Positions 48,046 through 60,594 are shown, numbered from the stretch's first letter. The stretch: 64,000 bases of DNA from Corynebacterium atrinae (GCF_030408455.1 NZ_CP046977.1:1550001-1614000), one strand, 5' to 3'. A program made the numbers and translations. Notes: generated by a model not told the origin, from the sequence alone.

Positions 48046-48071
48046 GCACCCCAGCATAGTGCTGGGGTGCA
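48045..48071 (-). terminator. Terminator-like hairpin after rnj, overlapping the next start codon
   Basis: Perfect 12-bp stem TGCACCCCAGCA-TAG-TGCTGGGGTGCA. On the minus strand it is followed by TGACTTTTTC, so it looks like an rnj terminator whose arm includes the first base of the ATG of the TIGR03085 gene. Confidence 0.7.
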
Positions 48072-48093
48072 TGGTTGAGACGGTTCTCCGTGG

Positions 48094-50202
48094 CTACAGC
48101 GACGGACGGGCGGAGGCGTGCACCTCGTCGTCGTCAATGTGATCATCGATGTCGGAGGACATCGGCACGACCGTCGGCAGGATCATCGGGGCGCGACGCC
48201 ACTTCTGCTCCACGAAACGGGAGACCTTGCGGCGCAGCTGCTGGACCATACGGTACGGATCGTTCTCACCCTCGGCAGCGAGGTCATTCATCGTGTTCTC
48301 CACGAGTTCCTTGACCTCCGGGGTGATACCGCGATCGTCCTCAGAGAAGCCCTTGGTTTCCACCTGCGGGGACTCCATCAGGCGACCGGTGCGGTTATCG
48401 ATCACGGCGGTGATGTTGATCAGGCCACCAGAGCCGAGGCTCGTGCGATCAGCCAATACGTCCTCATCGACCTCGCCCATGGTGGTGCCATCGACGTAGA
48501 GGTTACCAACGGACATCTGGCCGACCACGCGTGCCCGACCATCAACCAAGTCAACGACAACGCCGTTCTGCGCGAGAACCACGTTCTCACGATCCACGCC
48601 GGTGGAGATGGCTAGTTCCTTGTTAGCGCGCAGGTGGCGCCACTCGCCGTGGACCGGCATGGCGTTCTTCGGACGCGCAGCGTTGTACAGGAAGAGTAGC
48701 TCGCCGGAGTAGCCGTGGCCCGAGGTGTGGACCTTGGCATCCTTACCCGTGACCACGGTCGCGCCGATCTGCGCGAGCATGTTGAGGACGCCGAAAACAG
48801 CTTCCTCATTACCGGGAACGAGCGAGGAGGACAGGATAATCAGGTCGCCGTCGCGGACGGTGATCTGGCGGTGCTCACGACGGGCCATGCGCGACAGCGC
48901 AGCCATCGGCTCGCCCTGCGTACCCGTGGTGATGAGCATGACCTTGTGCGGCGCCATCTTCGCGGCATCGTCCATGGAGACGATAGTGCCGCGTGGGGCC
49001 TTGAGGTAGCCCATCTTCTCGGCGATCTCCATGTTGCGGATCATCGAGCGACCGTTGAAGGCAACCTTGCGGCCAGCGGCGACGGCGGCGTCGACAGCCG
49101 CCTGGACACGGTAGACGTTCGAAGCAAACGATGCCAGGATCACGCGCTGCTTGGCTTCGACAACGAGGCGCTTGATCGTGGGCGCCACCTCAGCCTCCGA
49201 GCCCGAGACACCCGGCGTGGTGGCGTTGGTCGAGTCGCAGAGCATGAGGTCCACGCCCTCATCACCGAAGCGAGATAGTGCCGGCAGATCGGTCGGTCGA
49301 CCATCCGTCGGGGTCTGATCGAGCTTGATGTCGCCGGTGTGAATGACCAGGCCGGCGCCGGTCTTGATTGCCAAGCCCAAGCAGTCCGGGATGGAGTGGT
49401 TGACGGCCCAGAAACGAATGTTAAACGGTCCGCGGTTCTCGTTGGACTGCTCGTTAACCTCGATCAGCTTCGGACGCTGACGGTGCTCCTTACACTTGGC
49501 GGCGATGAGAGCCGCTGTGAAGCGGGAAGCCAGAATCGGCATATCCGGACGCAGCTTAAGCAGCCACGGGATAGCACCGATGTGGTCCTCATGGCCGTGG
49601 GTGATCACGAGCGCATCGACGCGGTCAAGGTGCTTTTCGATCGGGCCGAAATCCGGCAGGATCAGGTCCACACCGGGCTCACCGGAGGACGGGAAGAGCA
49701 CACCACAGTCCACAATGAGCAGACGGTTGTTGTACTCGAAGACGGTCATGTTGCGGCCGATCTCGGAAATACCACCGAGGGCATAGATACGCAGGCCGTT
49801 CTTCGGAGCCTTCGGCGGCTCCGGAAGGCGCTTGGTCAGGTCTGCACCCTGCATGGACTTGACGACATTACGACGTCCCCGTCCACCCTGGTTGCTCCCG
49901 CCCTGATTCGCCTGGCCACCATTTCCGTTATTGCCACCGCGAGAACGCCCGCCGCGGCCATTGCGCTTGTTCGCACTGCGGGAACGATTGCCACCCCGAT
50001 TGGTGTCACCGTTGTCCGTCGCTGCCGAGTTTCCTGCGTTTCCTGCGGATTCGGTAGCGGCAGCGGTGCTGCCCTTCGTTTCCGAGGTCGGCGCCTGAAA
50101 GACCGGTGAAGCAGCGGAATTGTCGTTCTGTTGTCCGCTCGTGGCCTCCGGCGGGCCCGCCTTGCGGGTGACCTTCCGGGAACGATTACGGGATTCAGTC
50201 AT
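48094..50202 (-). CDS. rnj: Ribonuclease J
   Basis: Bifunctional 5' exonuclease/endonuclease of RNA decay and rRNA maturation. The protein is 702 aa. An N-terminal disordered part (1-110) has RGG-like repeats (NGRGGRSRGG, NQGGRGRR). The metallo-beta-lactamase core holds the HGHEDH motif in VITHGHEDHIGAIPW. A beta-CASP insertion and a C-terminal domain complete it. It follows dapA after 2 bp in the same direction, the common actinobacterial order dapB-thyX-dapA-rnj. Confidence 0.95.
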   Translation of the reverse strand: MTESRNRSRKVTRKAGPPEATSGQQNDNSAASPVFQAPTSETKGSTAAATESAGNAGNSAATDNGDTNRGGNRSRSANKRNGRGGRSRGGNNGNGGQANQGGSNQGGRGRRNVVKSMQGADLTKRLPEPPKAPKNGLRIYALGGISEIGRNMTVFEYNNRLLIVDCGVLFPSSGEPGVDLILPDFGPIEKHLDRVDALVITHGHEDHIGAIPWLLKLRPDMPILASRFTAALIAAKCKEHRQRPKLIEVNEQSNENRGPFNIRFWAVNHSIPDCLGLAIKTGAGLVIHTGDIKLDQTPTDGRPTDLPALSRFGDEGVDLMLCDSTNATTPGVSGSEAEVAPTIKRLVVEAKQRVILASFASNVYRVQAAVDAAVAAGRKVAFNGRSMIRNMEIAEKMGYLKAPRGTIVSMDDAAKMAPHKVMLITTGTQGEPMAALSRMARREHRQITVRDGDLIILSSSLVPGNEEAVFGVLNMLAQIGATVVTGKDAKVHTSGHGYSGELLFLYNAARPKNAMPVHGEWRHLRANKELAISTGVDRENVVLAQNGVVVDLVDGRARVVGQMSVGNLYVDGTTMGEVDEDVLADRTSLGSGGLINITAVIDNRTGRLMESPQVETKGFSEDDRGITPEVKELVENTMNDLAAEGENDPYRMVQQLRRKVSRFVEQKWRRAPMILPTVVPMSSDIDDHIDDDEVHASARPSL

Positions 50203-50204
50203 AT

Positions 50205-51158
<954 letters not shown>

Positions 51159-51171
51159 CTACGGGAATTGG

Positions 51172-51930
51172 CTAGAGTTCCGTGGCGTAGGGGCTAACGG
51201 CCATCTCTGATCCGTCCGCCAGGGTAGAAATTTGGAAATCTGAGAACAGCACCGGCGACTGCGTCTGCAACATCCGCAGGCAGGCAACGGCCAGCGCGCG
51301 GATCTCGACGTCCGCGTGCTCAGTGGCGCGCGCCCCAATGAAGTGACGCCACGTCCGAAAGTTGCCCGTGACAACGATCCGCGACTCGGTAGCATTCGGC
51401 AGCACCGCCCGGGCAGCTTGCCGGGCCTGCTTTTTCCGCAGCAAAGCGTTGGGCTCGTCCTCCAACTTGTCTTCGAGGGCGTCGAGAAGCTCTTGATAGA
51501 CAAACCGTGACTCGTCGACCGCATTGAGCACCAACTGACGCAGCTGCGGGTCCTCCGCTACCAGCGGAGGAAGGACGACCTCCGCCTCTTCGGTGTGCAC
51601 GAAACGTTGGGAAAGCTGAGAAAAGCTGAAATGACGGTGCCGAACAAGCTCATGCGAAGCGGAACGGGAAAGACCCCGAATATAAAGAGTCGCCGATGCG
51701 TGCTCCAGCAATGCCCAGTGCCCCACTTCCATGATGTGGCGCAAGTAGGCGTCATTCGCAGCAGTGCGGGGGTTGGGCTTATTGAACGACTCGTAACAAG
51801 CCCGCCCCGCGAACTCGACGAGTGCCTCCGTGTCGGTGGTTTCGGCATCTGCCACCCACTCCACCCCGGCAGGCTGAAAGAACGAAGTAGCGGCAATCAG
51901 CTGGACATCCAGCTCCACTGGTTTAGCCAC
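51172..51930 (-). CDS. thyX: Flavin-dependent thymidylate synthase
   Basis: FAD-dependent enzyme making dTMP with methylenetetrahydrofolate. The protein is 252 aa. The ThyX motif RHRxxSxxxxSxR is intact in [13 protein letters not shown] (near residues 97-109). GTG 51930 is preferred, with family similarity starting at [10 protein letters not shown]. It lies between dapB (4-bp gap) and dapA (58-bp gap) in one operon. Confidence 0.95.
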   Translation of the reverse strand: MAKPVELDVQLIAATSFFQPAGVEWVADAETTDTEALVEFAGRACYESFNKPNPRTAANDAYLRHIMEVGHWALLEHASATLYIRGLSRSASHELVRHRHFSFSQLSQRFVHTEEAEVVLPPLVAEDPQLRQLVLNAVDESRFVYQELLDALEDKLEDEPNALLRKKQARQAARAVLPNATESRIVVTGNFRTWRHFIGARATEHADVEIRALAVACLRMLQTQSPVLFSDFQISTLADGSEMAVSPYATEL

Positions 51931-51934
51931 GACC

Positions 51935-52720
<786 letters not shown>

Positions 52721-52800
52721 CTACTCTAGGCGCGCACCATCCCAAGGGTGGGATGAGATGGAGGCCAATACTATTGCTTTGACCCGGCTAAGTTAGAAAC

Positions 52801-53409
52801 ATGAAGTTCCCTCAGTATGTGAAGCCCCTGGCCATCGTTGCCATCGTTTCCCTCACCCTGACCGCCTGCAGTGGCGCCACCGAAGAGACAACGCCGCCAG
52901 AGGTGGCTAATTCGGAATCCAAAACGTCGGTGATCCCGGCCATCACCTCCGAACTCGGGCCGATCCCGCCCGGCCAAACCAACCGCGCTGACAGGTGGCG
53001 CGACCCCTCCCCCAACTCCGAGCTCATGGTTACCGGGGTCACCCTGGAGGACCACGACGACTACGAGGCGCTCATCATCCAGCTCTCCGGCCTGGGTAAA
53101 CCCGGGTGGGCCACCTACTACACATCTGAACCAACCCAGCAAGGTTCCGGCAACCCCGTTGACTATGTGGGCAATGCCGCATTGCAGTTGACCATCATCG
53201 GTACCCCCTATCCCACGGGCACGGACCGCGACGCCGAAATGCTTCCCCACGGCGACTACCCCGGCGGCAGCGTTGTGCGGAGCATTAACTTCACTAGCGT
53301 CTTCGAAGCGCAGTCGGAATTCGTGATCGGCTTGGATGAGCAAGTCAGCTACAACCTCAAGTACGATCCCGACCTCAATCAAGTGGTAGCGGAGTTCGTC
53401 AAGGGGTAG
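52801..53409 (+). CDS. AMIN-like domain lipoprotein
   Basis: Putative cell-envelope lipoprotein of 202 aa. The signal peptide ends in the lipobox TLTAC with Cys23, followed by a linker rich in Thr, Pro and Glu. The remainder is a beta-rich domain with the pattern LMVTGVTLEDHDDYEALIIQLSG, as in actinobacterial AMIN-like proteins. The function is unknown; AMIN domains bind cell wall in other proteins. It stands alone between dapB and pnp. Confidence 0.8.
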   Translation: MKFPQYVKPLAIVAIVSLTLTACSGATEETTPPEVANSESKTSVIPAITSELGPIPPGQTNRADRWRDPSPNSELMVTGVTLEDHDDYEALIIQLSGLGKPGWATYYTSEPTQQGSGNPVDYVGNAALQLTIIGTPYPTGTDRDAEMLPHGDYPGGSVVRSINFTSVFEAQSEFVIGLDEQVSYNLKYDPDLNQVVAEFVKG

Positions 53410-53477
53410 CTTTCCAAAGATTCCCTTCTTAGAGAGTTCTGGTAGGCCCGACACGTGCCAGCCCAACAGACGACAAG

Positions 53478-53506
53478 GCCCGCGAGCCCCCAGGGGGCTC
53501 GCGGGC
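53478..53506. terminator. Bidirectional terminator between the lipoprotein gene and pnp
   Basis: GCCCGCGAGCCCCC and GGGGGCTCGCGGGC are perfect 14-base inverse copies with one A between them. TTT follows on the plus side and TTGT on the minus side. Confidence 0.85.
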
Positions 53507-53527
53507 TTTCCGCAATCAGTGAGGGAC

Positions 53528-55774
53528 CTAGTTGTCCTCAACCGGGGCGAGGGAGATCTTGCCGCGGTTGTCGATGTCAACGATCTCGACCTGAAGCTTG
53601 TCGCCGACGTTGACCACGTCTTCGACCTTCTCCACGCGGGTGTCGCCACCCAGCTTCGAGATGTGGACTAGTCCGTCGCGACCCGGCGTCAGGGACACGA
53701 ACGCACCGAACGGAACGGTCTTGACCACGGTGCCGAGGAAGCGCTCGCCGACCTTGGGCAGCTGCGGGTTGGCGATGGAATTGACGCGCTCGATGGCGGC
53801 GTCGGCAGCTTCGCCGGTGGTGGCGGAGATGTAGACGGTGCCGTCGTCTTCGATGGAGACATCAGCGCCGGTCTCTTCGGTGATGGCGTTGATGGTCTTG
53901 CCCTTCGGACCGATGAGCTCACCGATCTTGGACACGGGGACCTTGACGGAGGTGATCTTCGGAGCCAACGGGGACATCTCGTCGGGGCCGTCGATGACCT
54001 CAGCCATCGTCTCCAGGATCGCGGTACGCGCATCCTTGGCCTGCTCGAGGGCGTCGGAAAGCACCTGGGACGGGATGCCGTCGAGCTTAGTGTCCAGCTG
54101 CAGGGCGGTGATGAACTCGGAGGTGCCAGCGACCTTAAAGTCCATGTCACCGAAAGCGTCTTCGGCGCCGAGGATGTCGGTCAGTGCGACGTACTTCGTG
54201 TCGCCGTCAACCTCGCCGGAGACGAGGCCCATGGCAATGCCGGCGACGGGGGCCAGGAGAGGCACGCCGGCGTTGTACATCGACAGGGTCGAGGCACAGA
54301 CGGAACCCATGGAGGTGGAACCGTTGGAGCCGAGCGCCTCAGAGACCTGGCGGATGGTGTACGGGAAGTCCTCGCGCGACGGGATCACTGGCAGGAGGGC
54401 TCGCTCGGCGAGGGCACCGTGGCCGATTTCGCGGCGCTTCGGGGAGCCGACGCGGCCGGTCTCGCCGGTGGAGTACGGCGGGAAGTTGTAGTGATGGATG
54501 TAGCGCTTGGCCTTCTCCGGGGACAGCGAGTCGATCTGCTGCTCCATCTTGAGCATGTCCAAGGTGGTGACACCGAGGATTTGGGTCTCGCCGCGCTCGA
54601 ACAGTGAGGAGCCGTGGGCGCGGGGAATGAGCTCGACCTCGATGCCGAGATCGCGGATGGCGGCGACGCCACGGCCGTCGATACGGAAGCCCTCGGTGAG
54701 GATCTTCGTGCGGACGATGTTCTTCATCACGGCGTTGAACGCGGCACGAATTTCCTTGACAGCGTTCGGATCATCGCCGAAGTTGCTGATGAGCTGCTCT
54801 TCCACCTCGACCATGTAGTCGTTGGCGGCGTCTTCGCGCTCGTGCTTGGCCTTGATGGTCATGATCTGGCCGAGCTTGCGGGAGGCCTTCTTCTCCACCA
54901 GTGCGTACACGTCATCGGAGTACGGCGGGAAGAGCGGGAACTCGCGGGTGGCCTTGGCGGTCTCCTTGGCCAGGCCAGCCTGGGCCTTGCACAGGATCTC
55001 GATGAACGGCTTGGCAGCCTCGAGGCCTTCGGACACAGTGGACTCGGTCGGTGCGGGAGCACCGTTCTTGACCAGTTCGAAGACGTTATTGCCGGCGCCG
55101 GCTTCGACCATCATGATCGCGACGTCGTCGACCTTCTTGTTGCCCTTCTTTCGGGTCACCATGCGGCCAGCGACGACCATCTCGAACACGCAACGCTCGC
55201 GCTGCTCCTGGTTCGGGAAGGCGACCCACTGGCCCTTCGGGTGCTTGTCATCGGCGATCAGGGCCATGCGCACACCGCCGACGGGGCCGGACACGGGCAG
55301 TCCCGAGAGCTGAGTAGCGGCAGAGGCGCCGTTGATGGCAACGACGTCGTAGTAGTCTTCCGGCACCTGAGACATGACGGTGATGACGACCTGCACCTCG
55401 TTGCGCAGACCCTTCACGAAGGTCGGGCGCAGCGGGCGGTCGATGAGGCGACATGCCAGGATCGCGTCGGTCGAGGGGCGACCCTCGCGGCGGAAGAAGG
55501 AACCGGGGATGCGACCAGCGGCGTACATCCGCTCCTCGACATCGACGGTGAGCGGGAAGAAATCAAAGCCCTCGCGGGGCTGGTTGGATGCCGTGGTGGT
55601 GGCCAGCAGCATGTTGTCATCATCCAGGTAGGTGGTCACAGATCCGCCGGCCTGGCGCGCAAGCTGGCCAGTTTCGAAACGGATGGTGCGGGTACCAAAG
55701 TCCCCGTTATCAATAGTCGCGACCGCCTCGGTCACGCCGAACTCTTCATCAACGTTGATTTCAACGTTTGCCAT
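53528..55774 (-). CDS. pnp: Polynucleotide phosphorylase
   Basis: Phosphorolytic 3' exonuclease, also called GpsI in actinobacteria. The protein is 748 aa. Two RNase PH domains are joined by a helical linker. The catalytic acids lie in the second core near [19 protein letters not shown]. The KH domain has [18 protein letters not shown] (near residue 615), and the S1 domain ends the protein ([19 protein letters not shown]). It is transcribed after rpsO, but the 496-bp gap contains a decayed gene on the other strand. Confidence 0.96.
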   Translation of the reverse strand: MANVEINVDEEFGVTEAVATIDNGDFGTRTIRFETGQLARQAGGSVTTYLDDDNMLLATTTASNQPREGFDFFPLTVDVEERMYAAGRIPGSFFRREGRPSTDAILACRLIDRPLRPTFVKGLRNEVQVVITVMSQVPEDYYDVVAINGASAATQLSGLPVSGPVGGVRMALIADDKHPKGQWVAFPNQEQRERCVFEMVVAGRMVTRKKGNKKVDDVAIMMVEAGAGNNVFELVKNGAPAPTESTVSEGLEAAKPFIEILCKAQAGLAKETAKATREFPLFPPYSDDVYALVEKKASRKLGQIMTIKAKHEREDAANDYMVEVEEQLISNFGDDPNAVKEIRAAFNAVMKNIVRTKILTEGFRIDGRGVAAIRDLGIEVELIPRAHGSSLFERGETQILGVTTLDMLKMEQQIDSLSPEKAKRYIHHYNFPPYSTGETGRVGSPKRREIGHGALAERALLPVIPSREDFPYTIRQVSEALGSNGSTSMGSVCASTLSMYNAGVPLLAPVAGIAMGLVSGEVDGDTKYVALTDILGAEDAFGDMDFKVAGTSEFITALQLDTKLDGIPSQVLSDALEQAKDARTAILETMAEVIDGPDEMSPLAPKITSVKVPVSKIGELIGPKGKTINAITEETGADVSIEDDGTVYISATTGEAADAAIERVNSIANPQLPKVGERFLGTVVKTVPFGAFVSLTPGRDGLVHISKLGGDTRVEKVEDVVNVGDKLQVEIVDIDNRGKISLAPVEDN

Positions 55775-55865
55775 ATGTGTTTTTCTCCTCTTGGGGTGTT
55801 GCTCGGCGATCGTCGGTGCCGCCGGTTTGAGCTGTCAAATACAACGAGTATCTACACTATCAGGC

Positions 55866-56205
55866 ATGTCAATGTTGGTGTTGTGGGCGTTGCCAACAAT
55901 CGTCTGACTGGCGGCGGGGAAACCGCGTTGCTTCCCGACGCCGCCATCACCCACACCTCCACCCGCACCTTCGGCGTTGCCAGCGCCATCACGGTCGCCG
56001 CGGCCGCCATCGGTGAGGAAATTTCTTCCTCTTCCCCCACCTTGTCCTTCTGCTTATCGACGCCCGCCTCTGGCCACTGTTGCCCGCAAAGTTTCTCATT
56101 TCAGTGTTGCTAGGGGTGCTGCGGGAGCGATCCAGCTTCCTGTGGCCGGCCGCGCTCGCCCACGTGATGGCCAATGTGGGCACCGGCTTGATCATCGTTG
56201 GGTGA
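55866..56205 (+). pseudogene. Remnant of a CPBP-family intramembrane protease gene
   Basis: Three reading frames together give a CPBP-like tail. MSMLVLWALPTIV (55866, then a stop) is followed in a second frame by ITVAAAAIGEE (GEE at 56012-56020). A third frame then gives FFLFPHLVLLLIDARLWPL and LISVLLGVLRERSSFLWPA, with ALAHVMANVGTG before the TGA ending at 56205. EE, H and HxxxN are the CPBP metal-binding residues. The frame breaks exactly at EE-x-FF, as one lost base would cause. The N-terminal two thirds are missing. Confidence 0.6.
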
Positions 56206-56214
56206 GAATCACCG

Positions 56215-56248
56215 AAGCCCGCCCCGCCGTAAACGGCGGAACGGGCTT
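56215..56248 (-). terminator. Terminator between pnp leader region and rpsO
   Basis: AAGCCCG-C-CCGCCG and CGGCGG-A-ACGGGCTT form an interrupted stem around TAAA, just after the rpsO stop on the minus strand. It can also end the decayed gene on the plus strand. No long T-run follows, so partial read-through into pnp is likely. Confidence 0.65.
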
Positions 56249-56270
56249 GCAGTAAAAGTCGTAGGCGCTC

Positions 56271-56540
56271 TTAGCGACGCAGGCCCAGGCGGGCGATCAG
56301 GTCACGGTAGCGGTCGATGTTGTTGGCTGCCAGGTACTTCAGCAGGCCACGACGACGTCCGACGAGGAGCAGCAGACCACGACGGGAGTGGTGATCGTGC
56401 TTGTGGAACTTCAGGTGCTCGGTCAGGTCGTTGATGCGCTTGGTGAGCATTGCCACCTGTGCCTCGGGGGAACCGGTGTCGGTCTCGTGGAGGCCGTATT
56501 CCTTGAGGATTTCGCTCTTCTGTGCAGAAGTCAGTGCCAT
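56271..56540 (-). CDS. rpsO: 30S ribosomal protein S15
   Basis: Small-subunit protein of 89 aa that binds 16S rRNA. The family signature (residues 38-68) includes [19 protein letters not shown] and [13 protein letters not shown] 56540 follows AGAAGAGAATC. It precedes pnp on the minus strand as in most bacteria, though separated by the CPBP remnant. Confidence 0.97.
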   Translation of the reverse strand: MALTSAQKSEILKEYGLHETDTGSPEAQVAMLTKRINDLTEHLKFHKHDHHSRRGLLLLVGRRRGLLKYLAANNIDRYRDLIARLGLRR

Positions 56541-56655
56541 GATGATTCTCTTCTCGTTGTTTCAGTCCACATGAAATGTCCCGGGGCTCCGGGCGGCGCG
56601 ACTGCTGTGAACCGCAGTCATGATGAGCCTCGGGGTATGTTACCGGCCCGGGTGG

Positions 56656-57060
56656 CTAGCGACCAAATCCTTCATCGTCTTCCTCATTGTCGAAGCGAAG
56701 GAGAGTGAGCTTGGGCCTTGGCAGATCGTCTTCGTCAAAGGCCGCTTTCACGTCGTCAACGTCGAGGAAATGTACGGCCAGCGCCACCGAGTGTTCGCAC
56801 CAGGTCTTAAACAGGCCCGCCACGTCCGGACAGGAGCAGCCGGGCGCTACCGATATCGACTTTCCGTCCCATTCCAAGGAGGCGGTGAAGGGCTTGGGAT
56901 TACGAATGATGCCACCCAACCGCCGTGGCCCCTGGTAGATGACCTCGACGCCCGTGGATTCCACTATCGCTTTACCCGCCAGGAAATCCTCATAGTCCGC
57001 CTCTTTTTTCACCTGCTCGACGGAGAGGACATCGCGGATGTTCACGCCTGTGGCAGCCAT
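56656..57060 (-). CDS. SWIM zinc-finger protein
   Basis: Protein of 134 aa with a SWIM finger (CxC then CxH) in SCPDVAGLFKTWCEHSVALAV with the preceding Cys, near residues 73-94. The C-terminus is acidic (DEDDLPRPKLTLLRFDNEEDDE). SWIM domains bind DNA or protein. In actinobacteria they often accompany SNF2 helicases or VWA-MoxR modules, but none is next to it here. ATG 57060 lies inside the end of the 57042 gene, so the two overlap by 19 bp and are coupled. The larger frame (57120) is less likely. Confidence 0.75.
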   Translation of the reverse strand: MAATGVNIRDVLSVEQVKKEADYEDFLAGKAIVESTGVEVIYQGPRRLGGIIRNPKPFTASLEWDGKSISVAPGCSCPDVAGLFKTWCEHSVALAVHFLDVDDVKAAFDEDDLPRPKLTLLRFDNEEDDEGFGR

Positions 57061-57752
57061 GCATCCGCCTCCGTGTACACAATCGCGAATGGCAGCGTCG
57101 AGTTTTCTTCGCTGAACCACACGAGCACGGGACCATTCTCCCCCAGCACCACGGGCTGCTGTGGAGCGCGCATCGCACTGCGGATGATGACAGTCTCGGC
57201 TTCGACGCGCGCTCCCCGGTCATCGAGGTCGAGCGTGATTCTTTGCCGAGTCGGCCGATCCATTCCCTTGACAAAGGCCTCGTAGTCGACCTGTTGCGCC
57301 GGTACCTGAATGGGTGTGGTGTGGGCCTTAGCCGAAAACGTCTTCATCCAGCCGCGCACGCCCGCCACGATGGCCCAGGCATCGAGCTCCTCTTGAGTTT
57401 CGCTGGGCAGCTCGGCGAACCATGCCCAGACTTGGTGTTCCCCCAAGCGCATGGGTGCCCGGGCGAGAGTCACCTCCCCCACCTCGGCAACCATCCCTTC
57501 CTGAACGAGAACGCCCTGGTAGCTTCCCCCGCGGTACCCGTTGAAGGACACCCGCGAGGCATCCCACGACATGAGCCCCGTATCGATTGTGCAGGTGACC
57601 GCGAAGGGCGTGACCTCTACGACGGATAAACCGGCGAGGAGGTGGGGTAGCTCGCCGTCCAATTCGGCAGGCAAGTTCACCAGCGGCAGCTGCTCGGCGG
57701 CGATGCGCAAGGTCACGGGGTCGAAGGCGGCGACGCCCTCTTTGAATTCCAT
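57042..57752 (-). CDS. Hypothetical protein, nucleoside hydrolase operon
   Basis: Protein of 236 aa, soluble, mixed alpha/beta, with no signal or membrane segment and no motif I recognise. It is overlapped at both ends by its neighbours: ATGA with the nucleoside hydrolase before it and 19 bp with the SWIM protein after it, so all three form one operon. The SWIM protein probably works with it. Position: pfam-like DUF unknown. The tight coupling suggests a shared function in nucleoside salvage or nucleic acid handling, which is inference. Confidence 0.7.
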   Translation of the reverse strand: MEFKEGVAAFDPVTLRIAAEQLPLVNLPAELDGELPHLLAGLSVVEVTPFAVTCTIDTGLMSWDASRVSFNGYRGGSYQGVLVQEGMVAEVGEVTLARAPMRLGEHQVWAWFAELPSETQEELDAWAIVAGVRGWMKTFSAKAHTTPIQVPAQQVDYEAFVKGMDRPTRQRITLDLDDRGARVEAETVIIRSAMRAPQQPVVLGENGPVLVWFSEENSTLPFAIVYTEADAWLPQA

Positions 57753-58693
57753 CAGTGCTCACCTGCCAGGGAGGTCAACCGGGACATGAACTCACCGAGG
57801 AAGCGATCCACATCCACGCCTACCGCGACTCGGGAGGTCTTCACTGGATCATTGAGCCTGGTGTGGTCGCCGATGGTGCGCCCGCGAGTGGGGCCTTCGG
57901 TGTCCACCATCATGTTGATATCCACGGTGCTCACCAGCGTCGGATCAGCGGCCACCGCCACGGCCAAAGGATCGTGGAGCCCGCAGCCCCCGAGATCTGG
58001 ATCAAATTTTTCGTAGGAGCGGATGTAGTAGTCGGTGGCATCGGCGAGGAAGGTGCCACGCGCGGTACCCAGCTCCCGCCAGACAGCCGTTTCCTTAACC
58101 GTGAGCAGGGTCCGGAGTGTGACATCGAGCCCGATCATCGAGACGTCGCGGCAGCGCCGGAACACCAGGTCAGAGGCCTCCGGGTCTTGATGGATATTCA
58201 CCTCGGCCCAGTGTTTGATGTTGCCGGGCACGGTGAGGGCTCCGCCCATCATGACGATGTGCGCGTTCTCGGCGAAGAAGGGGTCTGCATCCACGGCCGC
58301 CGCTATGGTGGTCGATGGCCCCGTCGGCACAATCACGAGGTCATCGCCATGCTCCCGCACGGACCGCAGCAGGAAATCCACCGCACCTTCCTCCTGCACC
58401 TGCGCTTTCGGTTCAGGCAGCACGGCCTCCCCCACACCGTTGGAACCGTGGATGAAGGAGGAGATCTCAAGGACCTCGAACCCGGGTTTTTGCGGGCCGG
58501 CAAACACCGGCACTTCCTCGCGGCCGAAGAGCTCCAAGATAGCCAGGGCATTGCGAACCCCGGTTTCGACGAGGACGTTGCCATAAGTACCGGTGACACC
58601 GATCAACTCCAGTTCAGGCGAGCTAAGCGCGTAAACCAGGGCGAGCGCGTCATCAATACCGGTGTCTAGATCGAGGATTACTTTGCGTGCCAT
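57752..58693 (-). CDS. Nucleoside hydrolase (IunH family)
   Basis: Enzyme of 313 aa that splits the N-glycosidic bond of ribonucleosides. The calcium-binding motif DxDxGxDD is complete in LDLDTGIDDALAL (residues 6-18), VPTGPSTTIAAAV and the MGG segment are also present, and the last acid is in GCGLHDPLAVAVA. Specificity (uridine or inosine) cannot be read. It starts 12 bp after the ribF stop, so it may share the ribF transcript. Confidence 0.9.
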   Translation of the reverse strand: MARKVILDLDTGIDDALALVYALSSPELELIGVTGTYGNVLVETGVRNALAILELFGREEVPVFAGPQKPGFEVLEISSFIHGSNGVGEAVLPEPKAQVQEEGAVDFLLRSVREHGDDLVIVPTGPSTTIAAAVDADPFFAENAHIVMMGGALTVPGNIKHWAEVNIHQDPEASDLVFRRCRDVSMIGLDVTLRTLLTVKETAVWRELGTARGTFLADATDYYIRSYEKFDPDLGGCGLHDPLAVAVAADPTLVSTVDINMMVDTEGPTRGRTIGDHTRLNDPVKTSRVAVGVDVDRFLGEFMSRLTSLAGEH

Positions 58694-58705
58694 GGTGTCG
58701 GACTC

Positions 58706-59680
<975 letters not shown>

Positions 59681-59700
59681 CTACGGCATACACTTCCCGT

Positions 59701-60594
59701 ATGACTGATGCACTAGCCAGCTCGGGGCTCGTCGTGGTGGACAAGCCAGCCGGGATGACCTCCCACGATGTCGTGGCCCGCCTCCGCCGGATCTTCTCCA
59801 CTCGCCGGGTCGGCCACGCCGGGACGCTCGATCCCATGGCCACCGGCGTGCTGGTCGTCGGCATCGAACGAGGCACCAAGTTCCTCGCCCACCTCGTTGC
59901 CACCACGAAATCTTATGACGCCACCATTCGCCTCGGCGCGTCGACGACGACCGATGACGCCGAGGGTGAGGTGCTGAGTGAGGCTGGGGCGGCGTCGATA
60001 AGCAATGACGACGTGCTCGCCGCCATGGCGGCGCTGACCGGCGACATCATGCAGCGGCCCGCGTCCGTGAGCGCCATCAAGATCGATGGCAAGCGCGCGC
60101 ACGAGCGCGTCCGAGCCGGTGAGGAGATCGACATTCCGGCCCGCCCTGTCGCCGTCAGCCGCTTCGAGGCACTTGCTTATCGACGTCCCGCTGACTACCT
60201 CGACATCGACGTCACCGTCGATTGTTCCTCCGGCACCTACATCCGTTCGCTTGCCCGCGATCTCGGGGAAGCGCTCGGCGTCGGCGGGCACCTCACCGCC
60301 CTCCGACGAACAGAGGTCGGCCCGTTCCAGTTGAGTGATGCGCTAACGCTCGACGAGCTGGAAGCCTCCCCCCGACTCTCGCTCAGCCTTGACGACGCCC
60401 TCGCCCGCTCCTACCCGGTCCTCCACGTCAGCGAGGAGGAGGCGGCCGCCCTGGCCATGGGCAAATGGCTCGAACCCCGCGGGCTCTCCGGCACCCACGC
60501 GGCTGTCGCCCCCGACGGACGTTCCATTGCGCTGATTAGGGAAAAGGGTAAACGCCTGGCCACCGTGTTCGTGGCCCGCCCGAGCACTATCTGA
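59701..60594 (+). CDS. truB: tRNA pseudouridine-55 synthase TruB
   Basis: Forms pseudouridine 55 in all elongator tRNAs. The protein is 297 aa. The catalytic Asp44 is in RRVGHAGTLDPMATGVL, the start region has VVDKPAGMTSHDVV, and SGTYIRSLARDLG follows. A PUA-like C-terminal segment is present. ATG 59701 sits only 29 bp from the ribF start and may be leaderless. The 3' end overlaps the endonuclease-like gene by 8 bp on the other strand. Confidence 0.95.
   Translation: MTDALASSGLVVVDKPAGMTSHDVVARLRRIFSTRRVGHAGTLDPMATGVLVVGIERGTKFLAHLVATTKSYDATIRLGASTTTDDAEGEVLSEAGAASISNDDVLAAMAALTGDIMQRPASVSAIKIDGKRAHERVRAGEEIDIPARPVAVSRFEALAYRRPADYLDIDVTVDCSSGTYIRSLARDLGEALGVGGHLTALRRTEVGPFQLSDALTLDELEASPRLSLSLDDALARSYPVLHVSEEEAAALAMGKWLEPRGLSGTHAAVAPDGRSIALIREKGKRLATVFVARPSTI

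Noticed and set aside
54614..56113. 499-codon open frame on the plus strand
   Set aside because: Almost all of it is antisense to pnp. Only its last part beyond 55860 has meaning, as one frame of the CPBP remnant.
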